Shown: piece by piece, positions 34,801 to 47,205 of the stretch | Layout: each line of letters begins with the position of its first letter | Numbering within the stretch: position 1 is the first letter of the stretch | Origin: Stichopus chloronotus | Taxonomy: Eukaryota; Echinodermata; Holothuroidea; Aspidochirotida; Stichopodidae | DNA length: 64,000 bases | Direction: 5' to 3' | Assembly (NCBI GenBank): GCA_021234535.1 | Contig: CM037838.1 | Span: forward strand, 27,629,969 to 27,693,968 | Position numbers and translations under genes: made by a program | The notes under the pieces: generated by a model | Told to the model about the DNA's origin: nothing | Database searches by the model: none | The model's input: only the letters and a program-made list of their open reading frames with translations

Positions 34801-36570
34801 ACCACCTCTCACCTCACGCACAACAAACACCTCCGCGACATTTCATAGGCACTTCATTTGCTTGCACTTTATTTCTTTGTTTTCGGTCTTCTATCACGAT
34901 AAAATCGTACTGAAATCAACATATTCATTTGTCCCGAGTAGATGGCGCCACACGCATACCCCCCCCCCCCCCCTCTCCTCTCCACTTTACGTACACGCAC
35001 ACTCGAGAAGGACGAACTGCACGGGTTTCGGAGTAGAATTTTATGCAACCTAGTAAATCTTTCCCCTTCCTACCCATGCACATTCACACAACGCCTGTTG
35101 TTACCGCTACCCCCTAATATATTTATAACTGCTATTTCCTCGAGTTGCTTTACGTTCACGATGATTGAGCAGTGATAACTCACATATCGTGGTAGGCGCG
35201 TGCTGTATGAATGAGTTAGTACAACTGTATGGGATGTACAATGGAAGAAGGAAATACTACCATCGTCTTAATTAACACAAGACTCAGTGTAACGAAGCCT
35301 GGACGAACACATTTGGGGATCACAAGTATTTCCTGTTCGTAGTCATGTCATTTCTCAGAAGAGTAATGTGAGCGACCTATACCGGTGTCACTGTCAGTAA
35401 CGAAGCATAAACCAGCTGTGAATAGTAGTAGGGCGGTAACCTTACATTCATCGAAAAAATATAGAATGATGACGTTCATACCAGGTAAATCCTTCCGCAG
35501 TCCGGGCCTTGCAACCGTGGAAACGGGGAATAAAAACATTAATGAACGGAGAATGACTTAATGACCTGCTTTGAGTGGTTGCTAAAAGTCGGCGACCGTT
35601 CGTGCTGCTTATGTTGGTTGTTCACTAGCAGATGTTTATCTGCTGAGTCATGTCGCATATTTCTGGAAAAGTTCAATCGGCGGTATGTCGGAGCATAGGT
35701 CAATTTAACTAAAGCGTCAATGACGCAAACTTCGACGAAAGACGGCATACAAGTTGGTAACGCTAGATTAAAAGTTGAAAGGGCAATGTCCATAATGGTA
35801 TGAGTAGTTGTGAATGGGGGGTGGGGTGGGTTACTATTGTTCTTCTGTTTGCTGGTCATTTTACTGTTTTTCTACCTATCAGTTGTATCATCTTGATGCA
35901 GCCTTCGATAATGAAGGCCATGCCAACAATATTACATATTCCCCAAAGCAATATCATTCACCTTTGGTTAAGCTATACCATAAAAAGGAGGGGGTTACAC
36001 TCCCGCATCAGTTTCTTAAAATAAGCTGATTTTCTGAAGGCAGTCATCATCGAGACATAATACAAGATCACAGTACGAATAAAGAATAATGGCAATATCT
36101 TAAAGTTTTAATTTGAAACGTTTCGAAGCCATACTTTTTTATTCTTGTGAAAGTGAGTACAAAATACCCCTTCAAGTTTAGCAGTCAACAACAGCTTTTG
36201 CATATTCGTATTTGCTATTAGTTTATACCAAATGGTGATAAAGGGTGTATCATATATTTCATGGAAAATTGTCATTAATTATAATCAACCATCACGACCA
36301 AAATACGTAACCATGTAAAATACTGGAAAAAAATTAAATTAATTCATGTAAAATTTAAAACTAACTCTTTTTACGGGCTGGTTTCGTTGTTAGTATCAAC
36401 GAAAATACTCCTTCTTCAACCATTGTCCTTAATGGTTTCCACTGACCTAGGCATGACAAACAAGTAGACTGCATGCTCTGCATCAAAGACACCCGGCTTG
36501 CGTATTACACGTTGACTACCGTAAGAAAATTATGGCACACAAAGCTACCGTACATCACAGCCACCAAGCA
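28900..36570. other. Intergenic, simple repeats only
   Basis: No exon could be supported. Simple repeats are (CA)n at 29,935-29,951 and (GT)n at 30,771-30,788. Homopolymer C runs occur near 31,201, 33,095, 33,865 and 34,961. At 33,990-34,290 the - strand carries old repeat debris with AGCCAGGACTC and GGGGAGGGGC words. ORFs on both strands between 34.5 and 36.0 kb look random or proline-rich from C runs. An AAGATGGCCGC start-like motif is at 32,932-32,943. Confidence 0.5.
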
Positions 36571-36599
36571 GGACTAATCCACGCTGCTATACCAAACCA

Positions 36600-37130
36600 C
36601 GCTTGGCGAGGAGATCGAAAATAATAGAAACTGGATTTTGGACACAAACAGGCGAATTTCATTTCGCATTTTCTCCACGGTTTCGCAATCAATTCTCACC
36701 AAATTCACGGAGGACCTTAACAACAAGTGTAAAATCAAAATGAGATCAGTTGATTTTCGATTTTTTGCCTTATTCGAGAGAAATTGGCCATTTTCCGAAA
36801 GGGTCCATTTCGGACGCCAACCGGTCCATAAAAACGCCATTTTACCGAATTTCGCTTAAAAAAGTACATCTTTTGTGCACGAAAGACCCTTCTAACAGTG
36901 TGCAAAATTTCAAGAGGTAACTCCGAAATCCCTAGGAGGAGTAGGCTTTTTGGAGAAAAAATGAAGAATGATCGCTAGCGAGAAAACTAAATCGCTGATC
37001 CCCGCCAAATTTTACGGACGCACGTCGCCGTACACGGTCCACCCGTCCACCAAATTTCAGCTCCGTAGCTCCCGTAACGGCCGAGAAATCGCCGTCGAAA
37101 GGGCCCCGAACGCACTAATCGGTACGCATG
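36600..37130. repeat. Compositionally distinct block, probably old repeat
   Basis: The block is CpG-rich with long stretches such as CACCAAATTTCAGCTCCGTA and CCGAGAAATCGCCGTCG that differ from the flanks. ORFs are open on both strands for about 80-90 codons (36,574-36,859 and 36,968-37,216) but have no recognisable domain. It ends against a hairpin at 37,157. I regard it as a repeat copy and cannot name the family. Confidence 0.4.
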
Positions 37131-37156
37131 ACTGCACAAACTGCTCTGGGGATTAC

Positions 37157-37192
37157 ATTACTTCGACTGAACTTCGTTCAGGTCGAAGTAAT
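37157..37192. repeat. Hairpin with 16 bp arms
   Basis: ATTACTTCGACTGAAC pairs with GTTCAGGTCGAAGTAAT with one bulged base and a three-base loop TTC. It lies at the edge of the distinct block at 36.6-37.1 kb. Confidence 0.85.
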
Positions 37193-38299
37193 AATGAATT
37201 ATATTTTCTCTTATGATGTTATTCTCCAACGGAGTTTACATCTTGGTAACTTCACGTTTTACCGGGGTTTCTCCTCGGGTTATCTGGAAAGCCATCTCGT
37301 TTATACTACGGAATCAGTGGAAGATGATCAGGATTTAGGGAGCAATCAGAGGCCAAAGTTACGCAAACAATGAAAGCGATTTTATTCTGGGTAAATTTGG
37401 AATGTGAATTTTAGATTATTTGACATTGACTGAATTAGTAACGTTAGGTATAACACCATTACTGCTTACATGTATTTTCTTGTATCGTCGGCCTTTATTC
37501 TTCCGGAGGATCATAAATACAACATGAAATGGAATAGGCCAACAATAAAATCTTCAGGGTCTATAAAAACATGGTCACGTGGCTCGTTTTCTTTTCAAGA
37601 TTTTGGGAGTTGTGCCACTTTCATGGAAAAAAAAAAGAAGATATGCGATGTCACATGTAATTGCACATCTTCAACTTCGCAATGTCTTGATGGATAATTT
37701 GCAAATGTCATGGAATTTATTCCAGATACTGTAAATTCGATTTGTTGATTTGTCATTAAAGCTATATTTCTAATAACTTAAAACTTAAGGTATCTTTAAT
37801 CAATTAAGTCTATGAATTAACATTAATGTGAAAAAGTGTCTGGTCACGGATTTGCAAAAACCATATTGAATCGTTAATTACTCATTCATTAATGTTCTTT
37901 TGTATGTGACACATTGAGATCCCTGAGTTTGACCAAGGAACCTCCTTGGTTTGACCATTTATCATTAGTATATGAAGAAAACTTCACAAGTTTAGGAAAA
38001 TTTAGTGAATGTCACAAGAGAATTCCGAAATGCCTTTCTGAAGCAGCTCACCATGAATGCGATATGAACATGTAAGCAATTCATGAACATCGGTAGTTAA
38101 TGAAGGTGATTCAGGTATTAGAAAAAGGGGTCACATAGGGTATAAAAATGTTTTTATTGAACACATCATGAACGCATCAGAGAATTGACTACCTCGGGTG
38201 AACTCTCGCATACTCATTTTCCGAGTCGTTCATATCCAAAGTGGCAGAAGTGAAGGGAAGTTTATGGTCAAGGCTATCGTAACCGGGAAGGGGTTGAAA

Positions 38300-38390
38300 A
38301 CCCAATTTTCTTGTACGCTTCGCTTCATGTAAAGGTGGCGCTCTGGGTAGATAGTTCTGCTGTTAATACTCAGTCCCCTTCCCCAATCTT
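38300..38390 (+). repeat. Dispersed GTGGCGCTC repeat, copy
   Basis: TTTTCTTGTACGCTTCGCTT followed by GGTGGCGCTCTGGGTAGATAG and a pyrimidine-rich AGTCCCC end matches the 26.55 kb copy in order and spacing. Confidence 0.6.
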
Positions 38391-40169
38391 TTTTCTCGCT
38401 GTTTCACCGAGCCTGATAATGCCCTTTGCGTGAAGACTGCACTTCTTTATTTCTTCACCCCCCCCCCGTACTCCTAGTGTGCGAAACTATCGGGGTGGGG
38501 TCGGCCACTTAGTTGAAAAAAAAAAAACACCCAGCCAGTTGGAATTTTTAACCTTCTTACCTACCTAAAGATGTGACCCTAACTATACTAAAAATGTAAA
38601 TATATTAAGTCGACCACATTCAGATTGAAAACAAGAAATCTAATCAAAGCTGCTACCCCCCTTCCCTTACTCTCTTCATTCACACATATGATAGACATTA
38701 AAACAGGTTGCCCAAGAATGCACTACTGCACCTTTCTAGTCTTTACGCAGCCTAGGAAAGAGGACACAAGAGTTACGGAAGAAGAAGTGCTCGCCAGGTG
38801 GTTGTCTCTGGAGAAATCTGAGAAATAACCAAGAACAAACAACTACAACTATACTGCAGTTCGCGTAGCTGTATGTGGCATATCTTTTGATATCTGCTTC
38901 TTTTTCATAGTGTCCCGGAAAAGAATTTCCAGATTCCTTTCAAAGTCAGACTTAGGTGTTTTTCTTTTATTGACGTTCTTTGTCTTTAATGAAAATCCGT
39001 CTTTCTCCGAAATTCGCTGCTTTACCAGGTGAGAGATAAGCCACCCTGAGTTCAGCTGTGACTTTGACTTTCAAGGTGACTTAGACTTTCTTAGACTTTT
39101 TTAGATGAGAGGAACGATTGTTATTTGTGGTACCGTGGAAACCATCCGTGCTAACTTTCGTCTGTGGGCTTGCGTTCATTGTTCGATTTTGTGATCGTTG
39201 CACGGGCCGCTGCCTTGAACCAGATGCTGAGTGCGAAGGACAGAATGAGAAAACAAACCGTTCCTTGCTTAAGAGGGCACGCCAACACATATAGGCGAGC
39301 AAATTGCCTTCAAAGTAACATCCGATAGCCTATACTAGGTCAGCATAAAATGTGACTAATGATTGTCTAGTTACTGTAGTAGAGAAATAAATTTGTGCGG
39401 CCACAAAATGAACAGTGACAAATTAAAACAAAAATATGTATTCCCAACGTTAAGCCTCAAACTTTTATCTACCAATTTATTAGGTCTATTACTCTACAAT
39501 AATCACCTTAATAATAACTTAATTTGCATATACAACCTGATTAATGTGACCACAGAAGCTTAAAGAGTAAGGGAATTAAAGTCCATGTAAATGTGTGACC
39601 GGAAACCAGAGCAAAAAAGATCTAATTTTAGACAATAAATGTGTAAGAAAGAGCTACCATACTGACAATAGGGCACCAAAAAATTCTGTAACAATTGACT
39701 ACAGCATGTAAAAAATGTGACCTTCCCACTGTACTAACCACAATGCAAAAATCACACGTAGGTGCACTTAGTTGGTCAATACTTTGTACAGCGGTCCGTC
39801 CAAAAACAAATTTGAGTAGAGACCCCCCCCCCCCCCACTGTTAAGAACTAAACATATTTTGAAGTTAATCCACATGGACACATGCCTATCATCGTTCAGC
39901 ATCTATACGCTAACTTTGAAAAATTCCAACGAATCATTGTAGAGTAACGACATCTAAAATATTTTCACCTTAATTGACCCCACAACTTCACTAATATGCA
40001 TGATATGGGCACCAAAACAATAGGGTACACCCTTTCAATATGGCAGATATACACACCAAATTTGACTCTCACCCAAATTTCCTTTATTGAGTTAGAGCGT
40101 ACCCATGCAAGTGTCACAGACACACGCAAGCCAACCTGACTGCATAGATTTCTTTGCTGAGGAAACAAA

Positions 40170-40195
40170 AACACACACACACTCACACACACACA
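40170..40195. repeat. (CA)n microsatellite
   Basis: Alternating CA over about 26 bases with a single T interruption. A similar (CA)n lies at 48,335-48,354 next to a C-rich run. Confidence 0.9.
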
Positions 40196-41879
40196 AAACC
40201 CGGACACACACAAATTTAAGGAACGAGAGAATGAATAACAATAAACCAATTAATTAATGAGTATCAATAACGTGCTTAATACTGTCAAAAAGAATGACGA
40301 AAGCAAAAAGGCCTATTTTAAATAAAACATACCCATGAAGACGAGATGGAACTATAGCGTTTCTTCCAAGTTTAAATTCGATCTATAATTTCTCGTTCAG
40401 ACTTCGAGTTCAGCCAGATTCAGATTACAGTTGATGTACAAACTATTTATTCATTAGGCTGAAATGATTGTGACGTTCAATTAACTGAAGCTTGAAAATT
40501 ACAAGTGTGACACGTGATTAGCTAGTAACTGCGTGGTGATAGTTCTCCACTGGCCCAGTTTCGTCTGGGGGCTTTGTAGTAACACTGTAGAAAAGCCACA
40601 TGAGACATGACGACCACATATATGTAAGTCACCTTTGCAGACAACCATACTGTCAGTACAACCTTTCCGATTTTCATAGCTCTAGTTAGGATATTGGTGT
40701 TGTTACGATTCTCACTGAAAGTGCTAATTTCAATACCCAACACTCTTTATTACCTTGTTCAAAATCGAGATTTCATACCGTCTGACAAAACTGAGTAAGA
40801 CGAAGGCAAATATACCAGAGTTGTGCAACCGGAGCCTTAGACAAACGGCCGCCATATTTGGGGCAGGTTTGCCTAGACGTCTGGTTCACAGTATCATGAA
40901 AACGAAGCGATCTTCCCTTCTAGGTAATGCAATGAATTTTATTCCACTGTTAGTTTCCTACGGTGTAAACGGCTTGTAGGTCATTACCGTTTGTAAAGAA
41001 TTTCTGTTACAGTACACGCGTTTGTACAAAGCAGAAAGTCGCATGTAGTCACGTCTATGATTACTGGAAGTATACAGTGACATTCAACATGACCCATTTA
41101 TCAATCGCAAAATAAAGAAATATAGAATCCACTCAAAGGACCCATTCTTAGAAATCTTTAGTACTGGAAACGAATAGCAAATGTATGACCCACATGTTTG
41201 TTCACCACGAAATTGCCCATAGTTCAGTGAAGTAGGTGGGCAATTTTGGACTTCAACCCCGGGGAATGTGGGTGGGGGTTCAAGGGGATAAAGGTTAGAC
41301 GCCATTTTCAGTGTTACAGCATGTAGTAGCTCCATGATTACAGCAACATGAGTTGGTCCGATTTAAAGGTTGCACAGTTCTGAAACTAGAGACCACCGTC
41401 CTCCCCCCCCCCCCCTTGTTTTGGTCCTTTGATTTTCGACTAGTACACGTGCGAGAGGGGAGGTGTTGTCACCTGACCATATTTCACTACACCCAGTTAT
41501 AGAATAGGCCCAATGAAGTGAAGAAACGAAGTCAGTAAATGACTTCAGATTTTAATAGGCTATTTGTGTGGGAAAAGGGAAAAGGTGGATGTCCTTTTGG
41601 GGAATTTGATTATCTGAATCAAAGTAGTCACGGTTTACACTTTTAAGATATCTACGTCATATTGGAAAGCAAAATAAGGGTAAGGGGATCAATTTTTCTG
41701 AGGAGGGGTGATTTTTTGCCCGAGTTTAGAGTTTTGGTCTACCTTGTCCGAATTTTGAGGTTCAGCTTTTATTTTGGCCCTATGGCTTCACAGGGGTTGT
41801 TTTCAGGAGTGAAAATAGAGTGTAAGGCGGAAATACAGCATCACTCAACTACAATGGGGCACCCACGATTTGGACCAGG

Positions 41880-42035
41880 GGGATAAGAATCATAGACGAC
41901 TGAGCGGAGCGCCACCATAAATTAAACAAAAAAAAAACTTTAGATGAAAAATATCTTCTAGATCGCATGATGGCCTTTTGCAAGAATTGTGGGATATGCC
42001 CCCCCCCCCCCACCGTCTCGCACCGCTTATGTTTG
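41880..42035 (-). repeat. Dispersed GTGGCGCTCCGCT repeat, reversed copy
   Basis: On the - strand the words GGTGGCGCTCCGCTCAG and a nearby 14-base C/G run match the 26.55 kb copy. The + strand shows an A run then CTTCTAGATCGCATGATGG, which also recurs as CCTAGATCGCTTCAAATC near 51.73 kb. Confidence 0.55.
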
Positions 42036-42514
42036 AAGGCGATTAAGAGAAAGTTCGAGCCAAACCATGACAACTGAATTTCTGTTGGGCTACCAGACAT
42101 GTTCTATACGGAAACATAAGACAGCATCTGATCAAGAGTTAGTTAATTGTTCCCTTTATTCTGTCCCAGGGATCCGAAAACCACTAGGACTAGGAAGCAT
42201 TGTAAATTTTATAGCACAAAGTTGGCACAATTTACATTCATAAAGTTACACGAACACACGAAATTAATTAACTTTGGGGACAATTTGATTGATTATAGCA
42301 AGTAGAAACTTTTTGTTATCACAGGAAAAAAGAAAAAAGAATCACAAGTGCTGGAGATTCTTCGAAGCCTCAAATTGTTTCTGAGTCCCCCCCCCCCCTT
42401 TAAGTAAATAGGATAGTAAATTATGTCTAATTCAGAATAGTAACCGGAACTTTACTTAAAGGTGGAGTAGCGAATTATTACAGTATGATGCTGATAGTCG
42501 ACCTTATAGTAGAA

Positions 42515-42770
42515 CGTTAGTGTTCTCATCGGGTACCCGAATATTGTCAGTACCCGGTTCTAAAATTGCCATCCGGCGGGATACAAAGGCAGTAGCCCAC
42601 ATTGTACGTGCGCCAACAAGCAGTTCACTATGATGGTGTTATATAATAACGTCGCAAAAAACTCGTGGCCTAACCGAACTTATAATTTAGGGTACCCGGG
42701 TACCCAAGCGACTGTTGACGACGGCTACCCGGGTCCGAATTTTGGACTCGGTGCAAACACTTTCGTTTAA
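42515..42770 (+). repeat. Dispersed repeat, copy B, with GGGTACCCG palindromes
   Basis: This is the partner of 16,200-16,480. It additionally carries CGGGTACCCG and GGGTACCCGGGTACCC, both palindromic, and ACGGCTACCCGGGTCCG. No coding potential. Confidence 0.6.
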
Positions 42771-45006
42771 TGTAAAGCAACCAAATTATTGAGATTAAGG
42801 GTACTTGATCACATCTTGTTAAGCAGTAACAACAAAAATAGCCTATTAAATTTTGGAGAGGGGAAAGTCAACAGCATTGTACCAACTGCAGTGTTAGGGC
42901 GCACTTATTTCTGTTACAGCTAAATAAATGACGCTGAATAGGATCACAGCTTTTTAAGTTTTCAACTCATTGATAAAGCATTAATATATACGGAGAGACA
43001 ACTTCAAAACAGAGGGTACGATTATTGCTTTCTGCAACAAATCACATCGCAGTGATGGGAGTGAATAAAGCTCCCTCCGTCAGAAGTGTACAGTTATTGT
43101 TGAGACATACTAGAAATGATGTCGTTTTATTTCGTATCTTCCCTCGAGAATTTTTCCAAATTTTGTCCCGAAACAACAAATCTGGTGATGTGGTAATCAG
43201 CGACAGTGATTTCAATGGTCGACCTAACAACTTGCCAGTACTGCCAAAAGACCGCCACGTTTGAACCCTGAACTAACTGGTTAACGTCGAAAGTTGAGGA
43301 GGTAACTAAAAATAAAAGGGAAACGAAAGGGGATTACCCATTGAAAGTTCCCTTTACCAACGGGGAGTTCTCGTTCCCTGGTTCTGACCTCGATCGGCTC
43401 AAAAAAAAAAAAAAAATTGTTTTCGTCGTGGCCTCAGTGGGTGAATGAGACCCCGAGCTCTCGCAACAACAGCAAACAAAAAATAAGCAAACAACATAAA
43501 AAAGTAAAAACTAAATTAATGTTATCCTCATCACAGGGCCGGATTTACCCACTAGGCCCCTTCGACTATAATCTTCCAGAATTCACCAAAGGAGGACAAA
43601 GTTTGACAAAGACCACTTTCCTTCACCCCCTAACCCCTTCCCCCTCCTCTCTCACTCGAAATGAACTCCATAGATTTCCAATTGACGTACATTAAAGCAG
43701 TGGCGTATCCTGAAAGTTTTATGTCGCTCAAGTCAATAGCTTTATTCAAGACGATTACATGAGTGGGGTGGGGTGGCAAAACTTGTTTGGTTATATAATG
43801 TATAGCACACCTTTGACCTTATCTACGCGAAACGCCACCCACCATAGGTTGGCGAGTAGCGCGCAAGACAGTGAAAAGTTTTTTGGCAAAATACTTGTCA
43901 GATCATAGGAAATTGAATTCGCAGGCTCATATTCAAGGAAAGATATATCCTTCAAGACCATTTTGAAACCGGGCAAAACTACTTGGTTTTTGCTTGGTTT
44001 TTTCATTCATTTAAAACGTCAAAGATATAGGGATTATTTTGGCAGGGTCATCTTTGGAATCACGTCGTCAAAGTACAGACTGGTATAACTAACAAGGAAG
44101 CAATGTTATCATTTAACTATGGGTGGGTGCTCAGCAATATGGGAAAGGTCATGTAGGGGTTACGCACTGGAATTTGCCAGTTAAACTCACTTGCCTTCAT
44201 CTATGCTTCCCGGAAACTCACCCTTCGGACAATATCCCCGAGGAAAATTCTAACATGGAAACCTCTCAGGAAATTTCCCACCGAACAATTCCCAACCTGG
44301 GGATTTCCACATAAGAACCCCCCCCCCCCCATTCCCGATAATTGCTTCACGAAAAGGGTTGCGATAAGGAAAGGGTTCGAGGAATCATCTACGGAAAATG
44401 TCGAACAATACTGACCACTAACACTAAAGGACATTGGAAGGAATTAAATAGTATGATATTGACCATGCACCTATAGTCTAACAGGTCACATGTCTTTTTC
44501 GCTATTTCGTGCAACACCACCACTGTATTCGGGTATAGCTGTTCCTCTGTAACTTTGTCTAAGTGTCATGTCTCCTGGTTGGGGGGAGGGGGGCGATGTT
44601 GATAAGTTATCGTTCACTTATATCCCTGTGCCACTCAATAAACAGGGGTCAATAAGAATTCAGTTGGATGTAGTTCGTGAATGGGGACCCTGCACTGAGA
44701 TGCCCCTCAAGATACTAGTGTTGACGTTATCCATCATTTCTTACACCAACTTTGACTCTCAAACCGAAACCTACCGTTTTGCCATCTCATGTAGGTCTCT
44801 GCTATCATCTTCGAAGATAAGGGGGGGGGGGGTAATTACGAAGGGGAATTATCAGTGGTCATTAGTGCACAATCAGTTCCCCACACAGAATGCATGGCAA
44901 TCCCGTGTCCCTCCCGCTCTGTATCTTTCACTTCTTTCTTTTTCTCTTTCTTTCTTTCTCTCTCCTCCCTTCAGCGGTTTATCCTCTTTTTCTTTTTCCA
45001 ACTCAG

Positions 45007-45056
45007 CACCTGGTCCAGGTTAGCCAAGGACCGAGCGGTCCTTGCAACAGTGGTCA
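45007..45056 (+). CDS. Candidate internal exon of an unidentified gene
   Basis: A strong pyrimidine tract (44,937-45,000) leads to the acceptor AACTCAG|, or TGGTCCAG| twelve bases later, and a consensus donor |GTAAGT at 45,057. The only open frame encodes TWSRLAKDRAVLATVV. It leaves one base (A), which fits the two bases at the start of the exon at 45,297. If the donor is ignored, the frame runs 14 residues further to a TAA. Upstream exons were not found and I do not recognise the protein. Confidence 0.4.
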
Positions 45057-45296
45057 GTAAGTTTGCAAAGGAAATGAGCGCAGATGATCTCTAAGGTAGG
45101 TGTGACCTACCAATAATTACCTGGGATACTCTACCCCTGGAAAACATCAAGTAATTTTGAGGCACGTCCTCCTCCCCCACTGGCTCATACTTAAATTCGC
45201 CTCTGGTCCCTAGTGATAAACCTCAGTTAAATATTGATATTACATATATTACATACATAACAAATTCATTGGTTTTCATTTTTTATTTTTTTGCAG

Positions 45297-45433
45297 TTCG
45301 TCCATATACTGGACACTTATACCTGCCATGGGAAAAACTGGATTACAAGGAAATTGCATTACAGAATGTAATGATGATGGCAAGATTACAGCACCTACCA
45401 TCAGACCACGTACTGCCACAGAACTCTCTTTGA
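45297..45433 (+). CDS. Candidate terminal exon of the same unidentified gene
   Basis: The exon follows a good acceptor (TTTTATTTTTTTGCAG|). With the phase set by the preceding exon it encodes 44 residues, RPYTGHLYLPWEKLDYKEIA, then LQNVMMMARLQHLPSDHVLP and QNSL, then TGA. The mixed, helix-like composition with charged and hydrophobic residues is protein-like and is the best of the three frames. No polyadenylation hexamer is evident soon after the stop. The domain is not recognised. Confidence 0.45.
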
Positions 45434-46778
45434 ACCCTGCACATTTTTTTATTTTACTTTTTATTTTTTACTTTAAACCTCCATATCTTTTTTAAAATCA
45501 CTGGGGGGTTTACCCAGTGACTTTTTGAGACGATGTTTAGTCCAACTCATTGCATTCCACGAAATTATATAATTGCCATGGGAATAACGGAATGCTTTTG
45601 TTTAAGGGGAGGGGAAGGGAAGAGGTATTATAACTTGGGAAATGTCTAAATTTCAACTTCACGGTGATAAAAATGCGAAGGTGGATGTTTTATTGCCACA
45701 GTTTTTCTTCTTTTTGGGGGGGGGGGGAAAGAAAACAACTTTCACATTTCAGTGACTTTGAAGTTGAGTTCTTACCTTCTTAAAATTAACCAGTATGAGC
45801 TGGCAATTTGTTACATTCAGGTTATCTCCTCTCCACCCCCTGCAAAGAAAAAAATCCACAATTTGCTCGAAAAGTGGTAGATCTTTTCAAAGTGAGGTAA
45901 ATTATAACCAGTATCTCGTACACCTGTGCTTGAGATGTATATGTTTTAAATTTGTAACAAGTTAATCGACAAGTGAGTTCCCAATGACCGGTATAACACT
46001 GCGTGATTGGTCTTCATGTTGTATTTCGTGAGTACAGTGTGGTGTGGTTGGTCTCAGAATAGCTTCTGTAGGCCCATACCACACTAACTACACGAGACGT
46101 ATTTCTGCTTGTCCATGCCATACAGAAATCAGCTACCCTCATTAAATTACACAGGGATGATTGTCTAAGTGTGACCTGGAGTCAGTGAAAGGGGGGGGGG
46201 GGGGCTTCTTGATAAGAAAACAAGAATCGAGCCCAATGTTGCAGTCTTTTTTTCATATTTTTCTCTTATTTCATGTGCAGAGGAGGTACCAAGGAAGGGG
46301 GGGTGGGAGCATGTGGAGATTTGTGCATTTATGTTTATATTCATAATTTTGCGTTTACGCTATAGGAGTCTATGAGACTTAAAGCAGGATGTGCTGTTTG
46401 AAGGAAACAAGTAGCCATTATCATTTATTCTCCATCATTCTCTTCCATTCGATAGCAATCTGAAAAATACCATCTACGATATGTTTCTTTCAGGAGAAAT
46501 TCCATTCATTAGATTGTTAATTACGGCAGAAAGAAGAGTGATTCATTTTTTTTTTCGGCTAAAAAGTTAGCGGAACCAGGCCCTGTAGTAAATATGCGGC
46601 GCTTCCGTGAGAAGACCCCACTACGAAAACGAATTGTTTCAGGAAATTAGGCTTTATTTGGACATAGAAACCACTGCACGGTAGTTTGTACAGCTTTTTA
46701 CAACTATACAAAATATAGCCAGTCTTTTGGTGCACTTTTGACAAGTGCAGGAATAACAGCACATCCTGCTTTAATTCT

Positions 46779-47205
46779 TTACCCAGAGATATGCTAAAAC
46801 CTCAGAGTTTTCAAAGCAAAGAGAAAAGTCTGCTGGATCCCCAACAGATTTTGCCTCTGGACCCCAAGAGATGTCGTAATTAGTTTACATAGTTGAAGTA
46901 TACTATCCTGAGATTTAATTTTTTATCCAGAAATATACTAAAACCTCAGAGATCCGGTGGACCCCCACCGGTGCTTTGCCCATGGACCCCATAAAGGGTC
47001 CTAAGTTTTCATCTTATCAACTTAGAGGAAAGTAATAGCCTAGATCATAAAAATTGTTTGGAACCTTTGCGTGTAACGATGCACTTTGAACAAAGATAAA
47101 TCTACCCTGAGACTTAATTTTTCACCGAGAGATTTGCTAAAACCTCTGAGATTTCCGGGGCTTCGCCCCCTGGACCTCACCAGGGCCCTAAGCCCAACCC
47201 CTGGA
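46779..47205. repeat. Three diverged repeats with GGACCCC hairpins
   Basis: Units at about 46,779-46,873, 46,918-47,000 and 47,109-47,205 share TTTNNACCNAGAGATATGCT, then AAAACCTCAGAG, then a CCGG..GGACCCC stem and TTTGCCCNTGGACCCC. The last unit has GGGGCTTCGCCCCCTGG, a strong stem-loop. Spacers between units are unrelated AT-rich sequence. Confidence 0.75.

Noticed and set aside
43025..43264. 79-codon ORF with a protein-like stretch (FRIFPREFFQILSRNN)
   Set aside because: No paired splice sites and no recognisable family. An overlapping ORF of similar length lies on the other strand.
45057..45094. In-frame extension of the 45,007 exon to a TAA (SKFAKEMSADDL)
   Set aside because: A consensus GTAAGT donor precedes it, and the donor phase fits the next exon exactly. 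Read-through remains possible as an alternative end.
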